From Gavia stellata (taxonomy: Eukaryota > Chordata > Aves > Gaviiformes > Gaviidae), in assembly GCF_030936135.1 (NCBI RefSeq), contig NC_082597.1:79032495-79096494 (forward strand): a DNA stretch of 64,000 bases, in the 5' to 3' direction. Below, piece after piece: positions 14,201 to 25,500 of the stretch. Position 1 is the stretch's first letter. Each line of letters begins with the position of its first letter. Position numbers and translations under genes: made by a program. A model generated the notes under the pieces. It was not told where the DNA came from, did not search any database, and saw only the letters and a list, made by a program, of their open reading frames with translations.

Positions 14201-15367
14201 GTCTTTTCAAACCCTGCGTGGCGCTTTGCTGTCCCATCACTACGGCTGATGCAACTCTTGAAGAACTTGTGTAAACCAGGCCTTTCACATGGTCTGTATT
14301 AAAAAAAAAGAAATCACTGCTTTGCTGTGGAAGGTGTTTTAACCCAGGCGCTTTTAGCAGTCCAATATATAGATCCTTTGCTTTATCGTAGAAGTAAGGT
14401 ACACAGAGTTTGGTGTGCCTATACTTGTAATGACTATAATTCCTTTGTCCAAATTTTGGCCTCAAAGCAAGCAGCCTTCCTCCACAGTCCCATGCACAAT
14501 TACGTTCTTTGTGCAATTCAAAATGTGGACTTTTTATCACCCAGTGGCTAGAATCTAGTTGGCACTACAGGAAATACAGTTTAACCTCTTCTCTGTAGAC
14601 TGGGTGAGGTCTGGGGCTTTTTTCCTTTTGGATCTGTCTGTCCCAAGCCATAAAACTTTTGCTAGGGGGTGGAAATTCCATCTATAGAAGCAAAGCAGCT
14701 GGCACTGATCTATTGCATCCTAGGGATTAATAAGTTCTAACAACAAAAAAATTAAAAAATCATGTCGTGTTGTGAGCCTCCTAGTTTGTAAAGCCTGAGT
14801 AATTTTTTTTTTTAAATCTGTCCCCATCCTTTTAAAGTAGTTAAATTCTGCAGAAAATTTGGAGGTAAGTTAAACCACTTTCTAAAGCTACTTGAAAGCG
14901 CATTGGTTTTCTTTATCAGAGGTATGTTTATAAGTATGGGGAATGCTGCACAGATCGAAAGCACCCTGTGCTGCAAAAAAGGCAATATACGGTAATTGAT
15001 AGTAAGAGGCAAGCTCCCAGCTCCTCTTTTCTGCTTTATAGGAGAAGCTGGCAGTGCAGCCTACCATTACTTCTGCTCAACACTCCCTGTTATGTGATAC
15101 TCCTTTCAGCACTAGGATTTTGGCAAAATCTTAGTGTTTGGGCAGAAATTTTCTATGCCTCAGGTCAGCTTCTGTTTCTTAGCCAAAACAAGCCTGATGT
15201 TTTCAAGCACGAAGCTGTGGCAAATCAGAGTGACTGTAGACCTGAGCTGACGGGTACCAGAAGAGGGGGTGAACATGCATCCTGCCATGGAGGAGCATAC
15301 GATGCACTGCCTGTTGCTAATGAAAGGTCTAAATTTGCAGTTTTCCTATATTAAAGTAAGCATGGAT

Positions 15368-15391
15368 TTCTCTCTCTCTCTCTTTTTTTTT
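15368..15391 (+). repeat. TC microsatellite running into poly-T
   Basis: A run of about eight TC dinucleotides changes directly into about nine T. It is an ordinary microsatellite in intergenic DNA. Confidence 0.85.
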
Positions 15392-15701
15392 AATTTGTTT
15401 TTTGGGGGTTTTTTCCTGGCATGCTCTCAGGCTGCTGAGCAAGCGCTCCCTCGTTCCCAGGTGGGATGGCCTTTCTGTCAGGCAGGCAACTTTCTCCATC
15501 TCCAAGAAAATCTACAAGAACTGAGAAACTTCTGAAAACCAGCAGCCTGCAAATGCTCAGTCAGTAGGGATGTGTTAGGTTTCAGCACCTAGCCACCACA
15601 TCTTTTTAAGCAGGTAGAATTTAGGTGCACATCTGTTATAGGTGAAACCATCAGATCTCACCAAGGCTCTCTGGTGTTGAATCATCTTCAGTTTTCATCA
15701 C

Positions 15702-16136
15702 CAAGTGCAATGAAGCTGGTGAGGGGTCTGGAGCACAAGTCTGATGAGGAGCGGCTGAGGGAGCTGGGGTTGTTCAGCCTGGAGAAGAGGAGGCTGAGGG
15801 GAGACCTTATCGCTCTCTACAACTACCTGAAAGGAGGTTGCAGAGAGGTGGGTGTTGGTCTCTTCTCCCAAGTGATGAGTGATAGAACAAGAGGAAATGG
15901 CCTCAAGTTGTGCCAGGGGAGGTTCAGGCTGGGTATTAGGAAAAATTTCTCTACTGAGAGAGTGGTGAAACAGTGGAATAAACTGTCCAGGGAAGTGGTG
16001 GAGTCACCCTCCATGGAGGCATTCAAGGAACGTGTGGATGAGGCATTGTGGGACATGGTTTAGTGGGCATGGTGGGGTTGGGTTGATGGTTGGACTTGAT
16101 GATCTTACAGGTCTTTTCCAACCATAGTGATTCTGT
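15702..16136 (+). mobile_element. CR1 LINE fragment, 3' end with ORF2 C-terminus
   Basis: This is a 5'-truncated CR1 non-LTR retrotransposon in + orientation. From about 15,712 the frame reads the familiar C-terminal part of CR1 ORF2, including [20 protein letters not shown] and the later [15 protein letters not shown] stretch (here [20 protein letters not shown]). A 390-bp frame remains open to a stop at 16,061-16,063. It is followed by the short CR1 3' UTR with GGTTGGACTTGATGATCTTACAGG and a degenerate terminal octamer (GTGATTCTGT). Open frame or not, the fragment has lost the endonuclease and reverse transcriptase domains and cannot move by itself. A 7-bp direct repeat, AAGTGCA, occurs at 15,703-15,709 and 16,138-16,144 and may be a target site duplication. 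Confidence 0.93.
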
Positions 16137-17748
16137 AAAGTGCACTAGAAGCTTAAATTTCTGCTATGGAGCATGCCCTGAAGTGTCAATCTGACCTTTG
16201 AAATTCCTGCCTTAGGTTATGAGGGATTCACGGGTCAGACATCTCTGCCACCTCCAAGTTCCTTGGAACACCCAGTTTGTCAGGTGTGCCAGGCCCTTCT
16301 CTTCTCAGGCCCTAGACTAGACTAATTCTATGCTTCCTCTAGGACAGGCCACGTATTCTGAAGGGGGCCTGCTCTTAATTGTTAGAAAACCTTTGAACAA
16401 ACAGATAAGAAGAAATCTTAGAATGGAAAATGGGATTTGAAGAAAAATGCCTGCAGCCAATGGGGTTAAAATACTGATGAAATTAACTGTTTGTTTTTCA
16501 AGAAAGAGCATTTATTTATATAAAATCTCCCAAACCCAAGGCAGTTCTCAGTCCCAAAGATTGTCACGTAATTGTGGTATGGCATTCAAGCTGTTCTGCT
16601 GCAAGAGTCTGCCTTCAGCTACATTGCTTGAGAAAGATTAAAGGTATCCTACCTAGCTGCAGTGGCACAGAGCTGTGACAATAATACTGTGGTTACTTTA
16701 GCTTAAGCGATTATATTTTGAAATGGGAATAATTAAGTCAGTGCAGAGCTGGAGAAAGCTTTGTGGTGACTCTAATTACTCAGTTCTAGTTGTTTAACTG
16801 GATTAAAATGGCATTGCAGAATAGTAGCACTCTACTTGACATCCCAATTTTTCTTCCTTAAAGGGTTTTCCACGTCTTGAGCTGCTTATTTTTTTCCTTG
16901 TGATAAGATCTGGGACACCACTTTGGATGGGTTAGGTATATGTCTCAGCAATATCAGGATTATTTTGTTTTTCCTTAGCTTTTATGTTATATTAGTATAT
17001 AAAATGTAAGATGCCAAAAAAGTGACTTTAAAACGATAACACATGTTCTTTTTAGCAACAGATCTGTATGAAAAGCAGGATAGTGTGTTTGTTGTTAAGA
17101 GCTGCTTGTAAAGGGATGCACACAAGAAGCTGTTTGCAAGGCATGGGAGGAAGTTTGATCTGGTCCAGGAGAAAAAAGTGCCATCTATTGAGACTTTATC
17201 CATCAGTAATTGGCATATCTACACCACACACATGTCCCTTCCAGGATGTACTACTATGCCCATTTCTAGTTTGAGGTTTACATTTTGTGAAATGGAGCTG
17301 TGCAGCATGGGCAGAAAATGGCCAGATGCTCAAAGGATTCGGCACAAAACAGTGAGGTCTGGAGTACAGTCCGGGGAGCGTGGGAGGGATGATGCTGTGG
17401 TCCCGCTCAGTTTGGCTGCTACACTGCAGTGTATTTACCCATGCATTTATGCAGTACTTTGTCTCACCAACAACCCAGGGCATACAAATGAAGGGCAGAA
17501 ACAAGGGCCAGACTATCCACCTTGCAGAGAGAATGTTCTTGCAATTAAAGAAATTCACTCTTATTCAGCCAAGGCAGGTAATGGAAACCAGGTTAAGCAA
17601 GCCACCATCTCTGCTTGCGCTCTCTATCGCAGCTGCTCTCCTGCTTTTACTCTTCCTGCTTCCTCACTGCTCCCCCAGCCCCAAGGAGACATCGGGTCTC
17701 TGCTTCGTGTGCGCTGGCTCCTCAGCCTCCGCTTCCCAAGAATGGTAC
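16137..17748. other. Intergenic spacer between two CR1 fragments
   Basis: AT-rich unique DNA of about 1.6 kb. Open frames near 17,178-17,808 are short and their C-terminal ends run into the next CR1 fragment, so they are composites of unique sequence and repeat. Nothing else is recognisable. Confidence 0.7.
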
Positions 17749-17770
17749 TTCCCTGGACCCTGGGCTGAGG
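17749..17770 (+). repeat. Left copy of 22-bp direct repeat flanking CR1
   Basis: This 22-bp segment (TTCCCTGGACCC followed by TGGGCTGAGG) recurs at 18,020-18,041 with a single G-to-A difference. The two copies bracket exactly the CR1 fragment at 17,771-18,019, as expected for a target site duplication made at insertion. Confidence 0.8.
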
Positions 17771-18019
17771 TTAGGAAACAGCCTCAAGTTGCGCCAGGGG
17801 AGGTTTAGGCTGGATATTAGGAAAAATTTCTTTACTGAGAGAGTGGTGAGACACTGGAATAAGCTGCCCAGGGAGGTGATGGAGTCACCCTCACTGGAGG
17901 TGTTCAAGGAATGTGTAGACATGGCGCTGCGGGACATGGTTTAGTGGGCATGGTGGTGTTGGGTTGATGGTTGGACTCGATGATCCTACAGGTCTTTTCC
18001 AACCGTAGTGATTTTGTGA
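17771..18019 (+). mobile_element. Short CR1 LINE 3' fragment
   Basis: About 250 bp of CR1 in + orientation, truncated further 5' than the copy at 15.7 kb. It encodes the very end of ORF2 ([19 protein letters not shown] and onward to a stop at 17,942-17,944), then the 3' UTR with GGTTGGACTCGATGATCCTA and a degenerate terminal octamer (GTGATTTTGTGATT). It is closely related to the copy 1.6 kb upstream, probably the same subfamily. It is a dead-on-arrival insertion. Confidence 0.93.
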
Positions 18020-18041
18020 TTCCCTGAACCCTGGGCTGAGG
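18020..18041 (+). repeat. Right copy of 22-bp direct repeat flanking CR1
   Basis: This matches 17,749-17,770 at 21 of 22 positions and directly abuts the CR1 3' terminus. Together the pair defines the insertion boundaries. Confidence 0.8.
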
Positions 18042-21000
18042 ATACCTAAGCATTTCCCAGGTATCTGCTTACACTCCGTGGTCCGAGATGGAGAGCTAGA
18101 CCTTTGGTCTGATCCGCAGCCATTGTGTTTGCTGCTGTCATCAAGCTCCTGAGCTGTCCCTGACAGAAAGTGGGATGTGGATGCGTGAAGCAGGGTTCTT
18201 TTTAGGAGTCTTGGTCCAGCCAAATTTCTCTAATGAGAAATTCTCTCACACACAGTGTAGCTAATGCTAGTTTTCACTAAACCAAGATCGGAAAGAATCC
18301 TAAAGTCAAAATAATTCAAGGAACAAAGCTTTCCTTCCTCCGCTGAGGAGTTTAACCCACAGGCCAGGAGATTTAGTTGACAAAAGGACTGGAAAATCTG
18401 ATACATGCAGACAGATGCGGACTTGTATAAGATATATAAAGAAGTTACCTGTAGGCATAAGGACTATAATACAAACATACTGATGTTTGTCCTTGCAAGG
18501 GTGGGAATGTCAGTATAAACACTGAAGTGGTGGTTTCTATACCACCATGTAATGATCCATTTTTGACCCTTGATAATGTATGGGGCAAAATTACCTACCC
18601 ATTCAGCTGACGAGCACAGAAACAATCTGCTCCTCTGATGGCATGGTGTTGCCTGGACAGGCTGCAGGAATGATTCAGGTGTCCGAAATGAGTTGAGATC
18701 TTTTCAAGACTGTATTACAGCCTGCCTGCGCTCTGGCTGCCCCTCCGGAAAGGTGTGTATCTTCCAGAGCTCCTACATCACATCCGCCAGCCCGGTGTGG
18801 GTATCTTGGCTAGCCTAAATCATCTATTATGGCACTGCACATCTGTGTTCAGGCACCTGAATTGCTTCCCTTGGGAGCTTGGCTGGAGCCCATATTCAGA
18901 GAGAATTACGGCCAGGCAATAGTGGATTTTCACCATTGGGAAGACCAACACACTGTGGAAGGAAGAAAAAAATTATAATAGATTACATAGGGATTGCCTG
19001 ACTAAAATGCTACCAGCTGTGCACGGGAGCAGGGAGTTTTGTTACTGCTAGCAGAAAAGGGAGTAAAATGCCCACTTTGTTAGTTGGGGGAGACCCAATT
19101 TGTAAAGTTCAAATCTGCATTCAGACCAAAGTCCAGGGTTATTTTGATCAAAGGAGGGAGTACAGCCTGCTGCAGAGACAAAAACAATAGCCAGATTGGA
19201 CTGCCAGAGAGTGAGCTGAAGCTTTCAACCACCAGCTTCTCATTTCTTGGAGCATTGAGCCTGGATACAGGAGTGAATTAGTGCAGAAAGAAGCTGCATT
19301 TGGGAGCACTGAGGCTCTGTTAGGTAGACAAGACACTAGGAGTAGATTAGATTGCAGTGTGCTGAAGGAACATCTGTTTTGGGGAACTGCAGGAGGAACA
19401 GAAGGAAAAAGACAATTTAATGTGCAGAAGTTAAGTTCTTGACAGTATCATCAATTATTTAAATTACTGGATTTCCAATAAAGTTGTTCTTACTCAACGG
19501 TTGGTGAACTTTCTTGCTGCTGGCAAGGAGCTGTGGCATTGCAGAAGGTGCAAGGAGTTTGCATATAATGGGTACTGCAGCGGAGAAGGGCCAGTTCAAT
19601 GGCCAGACTTGATTTAAAGTGGTGAACCGCACCAAAGACAGCATTTATGACATTGTAAAAGAAGCATCTGCATTGCTCAGGGTTATTTAAGAACTACCTT
19701 TACTGAATCACTCATCGGGTCAGCAACATGAATTTACCAGCACAAACCCCTCCCGCTCACCTCTTTTATCTCTCTGCATGATGCCCTTTTGTCCTGAAAA
19801 ATTAAAAATAAAAACCAAACTGGTCCTGACAACAACAGTCATTTGAAGAAATAAAAATGCTGACAGGACAGAATTGCTCAGCAGCAGATAACTATTTTGC
19901 ACTTAGGGCTGCAGAGGCTACAGAGAGCTCCGAGTGCTGCATTCCCAATGAGGATAACATCATTGATTTATTTCATAATTTCACCTGCCTCTCACTGATA
20001 GATGGCTGCTTATTTTGATCCCTGGAAAACAGTTCTGCACAATAAGATAGGTGCATTGAATGCTCCAAAGGTCAAGCAGCTTGAGCATGGGAAAATATTT
20101 GTGAATGAGGCCCAAAAAAACTACTGAAAGAGGTGACTTCTGGCTCAAAGATTAGTCTTCATTTAGAGACTGAGAATTTATTGCTGCCCAAACCAGCATT
20201 ATCAGCTTTCTGTCAGCAACAATCATCAGGATTTCCTTTCCCAATCAACGTGAGCTGTGACCTCATCGTTGCAAAGGTGAAACCCTGACAGGGATTAAAG
20301 GCTAATAGAGAGAAATGAGGTAGCAGGGCTAAACAAAGAGGAGATTGTTACACGGCAATAGTGAACTCAGGCAGAATGTTACAGCTGAAACATGAACCAC
20401 CGAGCCAAAGGGGAAAAACAGAGTATTTTTAAGAAGAGCCTGAGTAACGCCGGGTCTCTCTGTCTTTCAGTGGAGGAGGAAGGCAGACTGCCATCCTTGC
20501 CATCAGAGATTTTTGAAGCGGGATTAGCACAGCCTTGTGGTTTGTCAAGTGTTTAATTGCAATTCTGCAGGGACGCAGCCTGAAAGACACTGGAAACCAA
20601 TTTAACCATCATGCCTATCATTATATACACCAAATTGCTCCCGTGCACATATAATATTTAGTAGTCTGAAACAGAGATGCCAAGTCTGGGGGCAAGGTTT
20701 AGAACATGAAAAGTGATGAAAGGCAAAGACATGTCTGATATTCATCAAAGCAATTTAGTCCATGGCCGAATAGTGAAAAGAGGTAAAAAGGATTTTATGT
20801 TGTTGATCTGTGAGTTATTAATTTTTTTCACTCATCCCTTCACTTTCTGGAACCAACCAGTGCGGATGTTTATTCTGGGGGGATTCTCTTCTCTTAAAGG
20901 CCACTCTTGGCCGCCACAATATCTTTTCATCTTAAAGGTCTCCGCAGGCTTCATTCAAATCCCACTGGAAGCTGTATGTATCGCACCTTCCCGCAGGCTC

Positions 21001-22488
21001 TGGATCAGGCCCTTCAGCACTCTCCAACATACCCCTGGTTTTTCCAGCAGAGGTAGACTTGTGCTGTAGTCCAGATCCAGAGGTTTTGGAAATTCATGGC
21101 ATCCAGGTTGCTTTCTGCATGTTTCGAATGTCTTCAGACCACCAACGCAGGGTAACATCTCCTCCTGCTGTGTGCTAAGCTCTCTTTAAAAGGGACCAGA
21201 TAATTTGACCTCCCACTGGAGCACAGAAATTACCTAACAGTGCTGAAGGTGCTCAGCACCTTACTGCATGAAGTCTCTAGGTTGCAATCACTTGTGAGGG
21301 TGCAAGTGGAGGATTGGAAACCAAATCCATCTCAAACGTACAAGAATAATATTGAATTTTATGTGGACCAGATGCTGTTGTATTCGACATGGTCTGCTTA
21401 CAGCACATCTCAATCTGGCGCAATGATTTCGAGTGAATCTTAAGCAGAAAGGACGGATGAAAACGTTTTTATTATGATGATGAGAAGTATACATATAAAT
21501 CGGGGTCCTTGCTGATACTGAGCAGCCTTCAGAAACTACTCAGAATAAAATTATCTCCAGCCTAACGCATTTTAGGGCTTTCTGTGAGGAATCAACACAT
21601 CTTTAAAACCTCCAAGGTGCTTTATTTTTTATATTTTAGAGATTAATATCAGCCACAAATACAACAAGGTTAAGTCCTTCTCTGGTAAAGAAATAACCGA
21701 CTAAAGCAATCTGGTTGATCCCCAGCTCCCAAAAGGTGGAGCTGCAGGAACAGCCTTCAGCTGCTTTTGAAATGTTTTTAAGCTTGCTCCGAACCTTGAA
21801 GTCACGTGTGGATAATCCCCAGCCCAGAGGGAAGCACTGAGATGCATGGCTCCTATCTATGGAGGGTAGCCCGACTGAAGTTTGGTTCCTAACTAACGAT
21901 AGAAGCACGCAGCAGCTTTTGGAGGCTGGGCAAAGTCGGTGCCCTTTCTGGGCTCAGTTGTGTGTTTTTGGCATGGCTGAAACTTTTGACTCAAGGGCTT
22001 TAAAATATTTAATCGTACAAAAATCCTAGAAATACTAGGATTTAGCAACGCTATGCTTGAGCTCTATTACTGGGGTAGAAGTATAGAGAGTCCTGTAGCA
22101 AAACCCAAAGCTATCCAACATGGAAAGGCAAGTGGCAGGCTTTAGATTTGTTAGACAACAGTTTTCAGAGAGGAAGACACATACATCATGCTGAGCTGAA
22201 GGGGAAATTTAAGTAGGCACAATGTAATTACCTTGCCTGGAATCAGGCCAGGAAAACAGACTGGGATCTTTATTCTCAATGAAAACTGCATGGATTTATG
22301 CTTGGCAAACTAATTGCCATGAACAATTTCTTAATTTACATGGTCTCTTTTGTCTTCAATTTAATTTTTAGTGACCGACCACCTGCAAACAAAGTTAACT
22401 TCTCTCTTTTTTTTCATTCCTATCTTCAGTTGTGATCAAACACTTGTCAGGATCCATTTCAGTTGCTGCCTTTCTTGTAAAGTTCTTG

Positions 22489-22505
22489 TTTTATTTTATT
22501 TTATT
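22489..22505 (+). repeat. Short TTTTA pentanucleotide repeat
   Basis: About three copies of TTTTA in intergenic DNA about 15 kb upstream of ATXN10 exon 1. It is not the ATTCT repeat of SCA10, which in humans lies in intron 9 of the gene. Confidence 0.75.
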
Positions 22506-25500
22506 CATGCTATTTCTGCTTCATGGATGACTGAATCTCCAGGCACAAGAAAACTAAAAGATTTCAAGATCTCAGCCTATTTAAACGTCAGGTTTGAATG
22601 TTTTTACCAACACCTGAGTTTGGGGGAGGTGGTTTTGCAGACTTTTACAACGTGGGAATATTTTAATGACAAAACCAACAAATATCATGTCACTTGTTAA
22701 CATGTCTTTATCAGGAATGAACAGTGGAGGTTTCACACTGGCATGTGGCATAAAGCACCTGTATCTCCCTCAAATTACGGGGCGTGCTGGCACCTTAATT
22801 CCCACACAGTGCTATGAAAACTCTTATCCTACGGAATTAAGATACATTCCTTAGAGATCTTTGGCCTGGTGTGTTTGAATACATTTTTATTTGTATTATA
22901 ATCATGTCTAAAGCATGCCAGCTAGGGAAAATAGCTGTGCTTTCCTCAACATAACCTATTAAGGGCAGAGTTTCAGCATAACTCTGCTGTAACTACCAGA
23001 GCCCTCCTCGTTTCCTCCCTCTCTCTGCAAACACACTCTAATTTGGAGTAAGCTGGAACTATTTTTTTCACTATATATATTGAAGACAGACTTGGTGTTT
23101 GTATTGGCCCAGGGCCTGACACGGCATTTGTGAGGATGAACCACAAGCATGCGTACTCCAGCTAAGCTGAGCTAGGAAAATGTGCGCTACAACCAGAAAC
23201 TACCTTCTCTCCCCACCCCTCCGTTTCCAAACCAATAAGGCAAGGAGGAGAGCGCACTTCAAGCTTCTCCTTTCCGACCTGCAGCCACGGCTTCCCCTTT
23301 TACATCCCGCAGGCACCCACTGAGACCGCTGCGCAGTGCTAGGGACCGTCAGGGCTGCGTGAGCAAGCTTTGCGGGATGGCTTTTGCAGGGGTGGGAGGG
23401 GAGGAACATGGCAGTGGTCATAAATGGATGGCGCTTTGGCTTTTTTCCCAATAATTTGCGAGGCAACACAGCTAAGCTTTCATGGAGGAGAAGAGAATAT
23501 GCCCCTAATATGGGTAGTAATTGCGCATGTTCTGAACTGGAACAAGGAGAGAATACTCCAAGGAGGCAATTATAGCTCTATATCCCAATTTTATCCCTTG
23601 TGCGCTTCTGGAGTAGCTCTGCTCCTAGCCCTGGCTAGCAGTAACTCACGTTCACACGTTGCAGGGAGCAAAACTCCACTGCGTTATACAGAGACGTGTT
23701 CTGTAGTAAGGTTAATCTGAAATGGTGCGATAGAGTGGTTTGGCGTGTAAGCAACTCACGAACTGCAGAACCTTTTGACTTGATGGTCATCAGTTCAGAT
23801 CTCACCCAAGCTGGTAGCAGCCAAACTCCCCCAAACAGAGACTCTACTGTTCTTGGGTTTCTTTCACAGGGAATCGTGGCTTTCCCAACATCCAATACAA
23901 ATAACACCTCCCTGCCTGGTAGCTTGCCTGAGATAGACTGGTCCTGCACCAACGGAGCCGATAATTGGCTGTATTTCAACAGGCACCATCTTAGGGTTCT
24001 ACCTTAGCTGAGGGTCGTCAGTGGAAGTGGAAACTGAATGCCTGCTGAGACTCAGGCTATTGCTGTCCTCACTGCTGCAGTATGGGAAAAGCTCCTGGGA
24101 TACTGCCCTGATGGTATTTATGCTGTACTCGTTCTAGAGGCAAACCCAGACATTACTTACTTTCCAATAAATTCACAGACTGGTGTAAGGAGGAGGTGAA
24201 AACTGCGTTTATGTTAGTAGACGTAAATCAAATCTGATTTAGAGTGTAAGGGCTTTCCAAGGACCAGCCTCTATAGAGCAAACTAGCCCAGGTTCAGTCC
24301 CACTGCATTAACCGCACCGCTCGGAGCTGCAGGAAGGGATCAGATCGTAAGGCGGGAATGGCTCCTGTGCACAGGGGTCACAGAGATGCTCGTCCTTGTT
24401 TGGGGTCAATGGGAGCTTCTAAATCCCTGAGTAACTTCCATTGTCAAAGCCATTTACTTTCCATCTGTGCTCAGCAGAAGGTTGTTCATCTCCTGGAGGT
24501 AACTCTTAGAAAATACCTTCATTTGCAGTGTGACTGGAAAAAATACTGTCACTTGAGCTCATTAAGCTCATTTGACCAATTCATTCAGTGAAACTAAGTA
24601 TTTCTTTTGCTAAACCAGCAACTTCAATCTGTACTTTTTTCACATAATTCCTTGAGACTGTATTGCTGGCACGTAGTATTTGCAGTTCCTTACTTAAACT
24701 GCGATAATAAAAGTAGTTGTGTGTTGTCATTTCTACCTAGATGAGGACGCACTCTATTTTCTCTGGTTTTATCCAAATGCTGCAAAGCTTTTAATGAAAA
24801 TTTCTTTCCTCCTTCACATTAAAATGTTCATAAACATTTTTCAAAACCTGGACAATTTCAGAGAATTATCTACCTGAGAATAAAAAATCATTGCTGTTTT
24901 TGAAAAAAAATCTGAAAAACACTTTATTTCATCCAAATTCAAAATTTTAAGAAGATAACATCACCCAAAATTTGGAAAGCTTTGATCAGCTCTGAGGCAG
25001 ATAGATTTATAAACCATCACAAAGTGGATATAGTCTGACAGGTTTTTTTGTGACTGAAATGGATAAAACCTCTTCCCATTTAAGGTTAGCAAGAGCCAAC
25101 TGAGACAGTCCACCTGAGCATCTCCTCTAAGTGAATTATTAAGAATGCAGACATAGACACATTGAGAAACTGCAGTTAATATTTTCCCCTGATACATTCC
25201 GCAGTCATTTACACATCCTTTTTTTGTTTAATCATTAAATCAGTCAATCTTTTCTTTTCTGCTCCATGTGAGTCTAACATATTGTTGTTTAGGGATCTCA
25301 GACATTTTTTTCCCTCAGAAACCCTGAAGTGATTAACGAGACATTTTTATAAATCAAAGAAAAAAAAAATCAAGAAAAGAGGTTTTGTCTTTATAGAAGC
25401 GGGTTGGCTTCATTTCTTTTGGAATTTTTTCCCCTTTACTCTTGTTAAGAAAAAATAATCTATCTAACTAGCTTATGGTGAAGTCCTCTTAGCAAGATTC

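Larger units (their letters stand above)
1..15701. other. Intergenic sequence, no recognisable gene
   Basis: This stretch is mostly unique AT-rich sequence with scattered stop codons in all frames. The longer open frames lie in GC-richer or pyrimidine-rich patches, lack recognisable domains, and often begin at non-ATG codons, so I treat them as chance. Features inside it that I can support are a C12 homopolymer, two CpG-dense patches, a pyrimidine-rich tract and a TC microsatellite, listed separately. In other vertebrates the neighbour upstream of ATXN10 is FBLN1, but I saw no fibulin EGF-like or C-terminal exon here. Undetected noncoding RNA exons or conserved enhancers remain possible. Confidence 0.7.

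Noticed and set aside
15674..16063. 129-codon open frame that looks like a gene
   Set aside because: The protein is the C-terminal end of CR1 ORF2; it is a LINE fragment, not a host gene.
17615..17944. 109-codon open frame ending in a conserved-looking protein
   Set aside because: Its second half is CR1 ORF2 C-terminus and its first half is unique flank, so it is an accidental fusion across the CR1 insertion point.
22021..22043. Short hairpin AAATCCTAG / CTAGGATTT with a 5-base loop
   Set aside because: Nine-base arms are expected by chance in 64 kb of AT-rich DNA.
22489..22505. TTTTA repeat as a possible SCA10-type repeat
   Set aside because: Wrong motif and wrong place: it is upstream of the gene, whereas the human disease repeat is ATTCT in intron 9.
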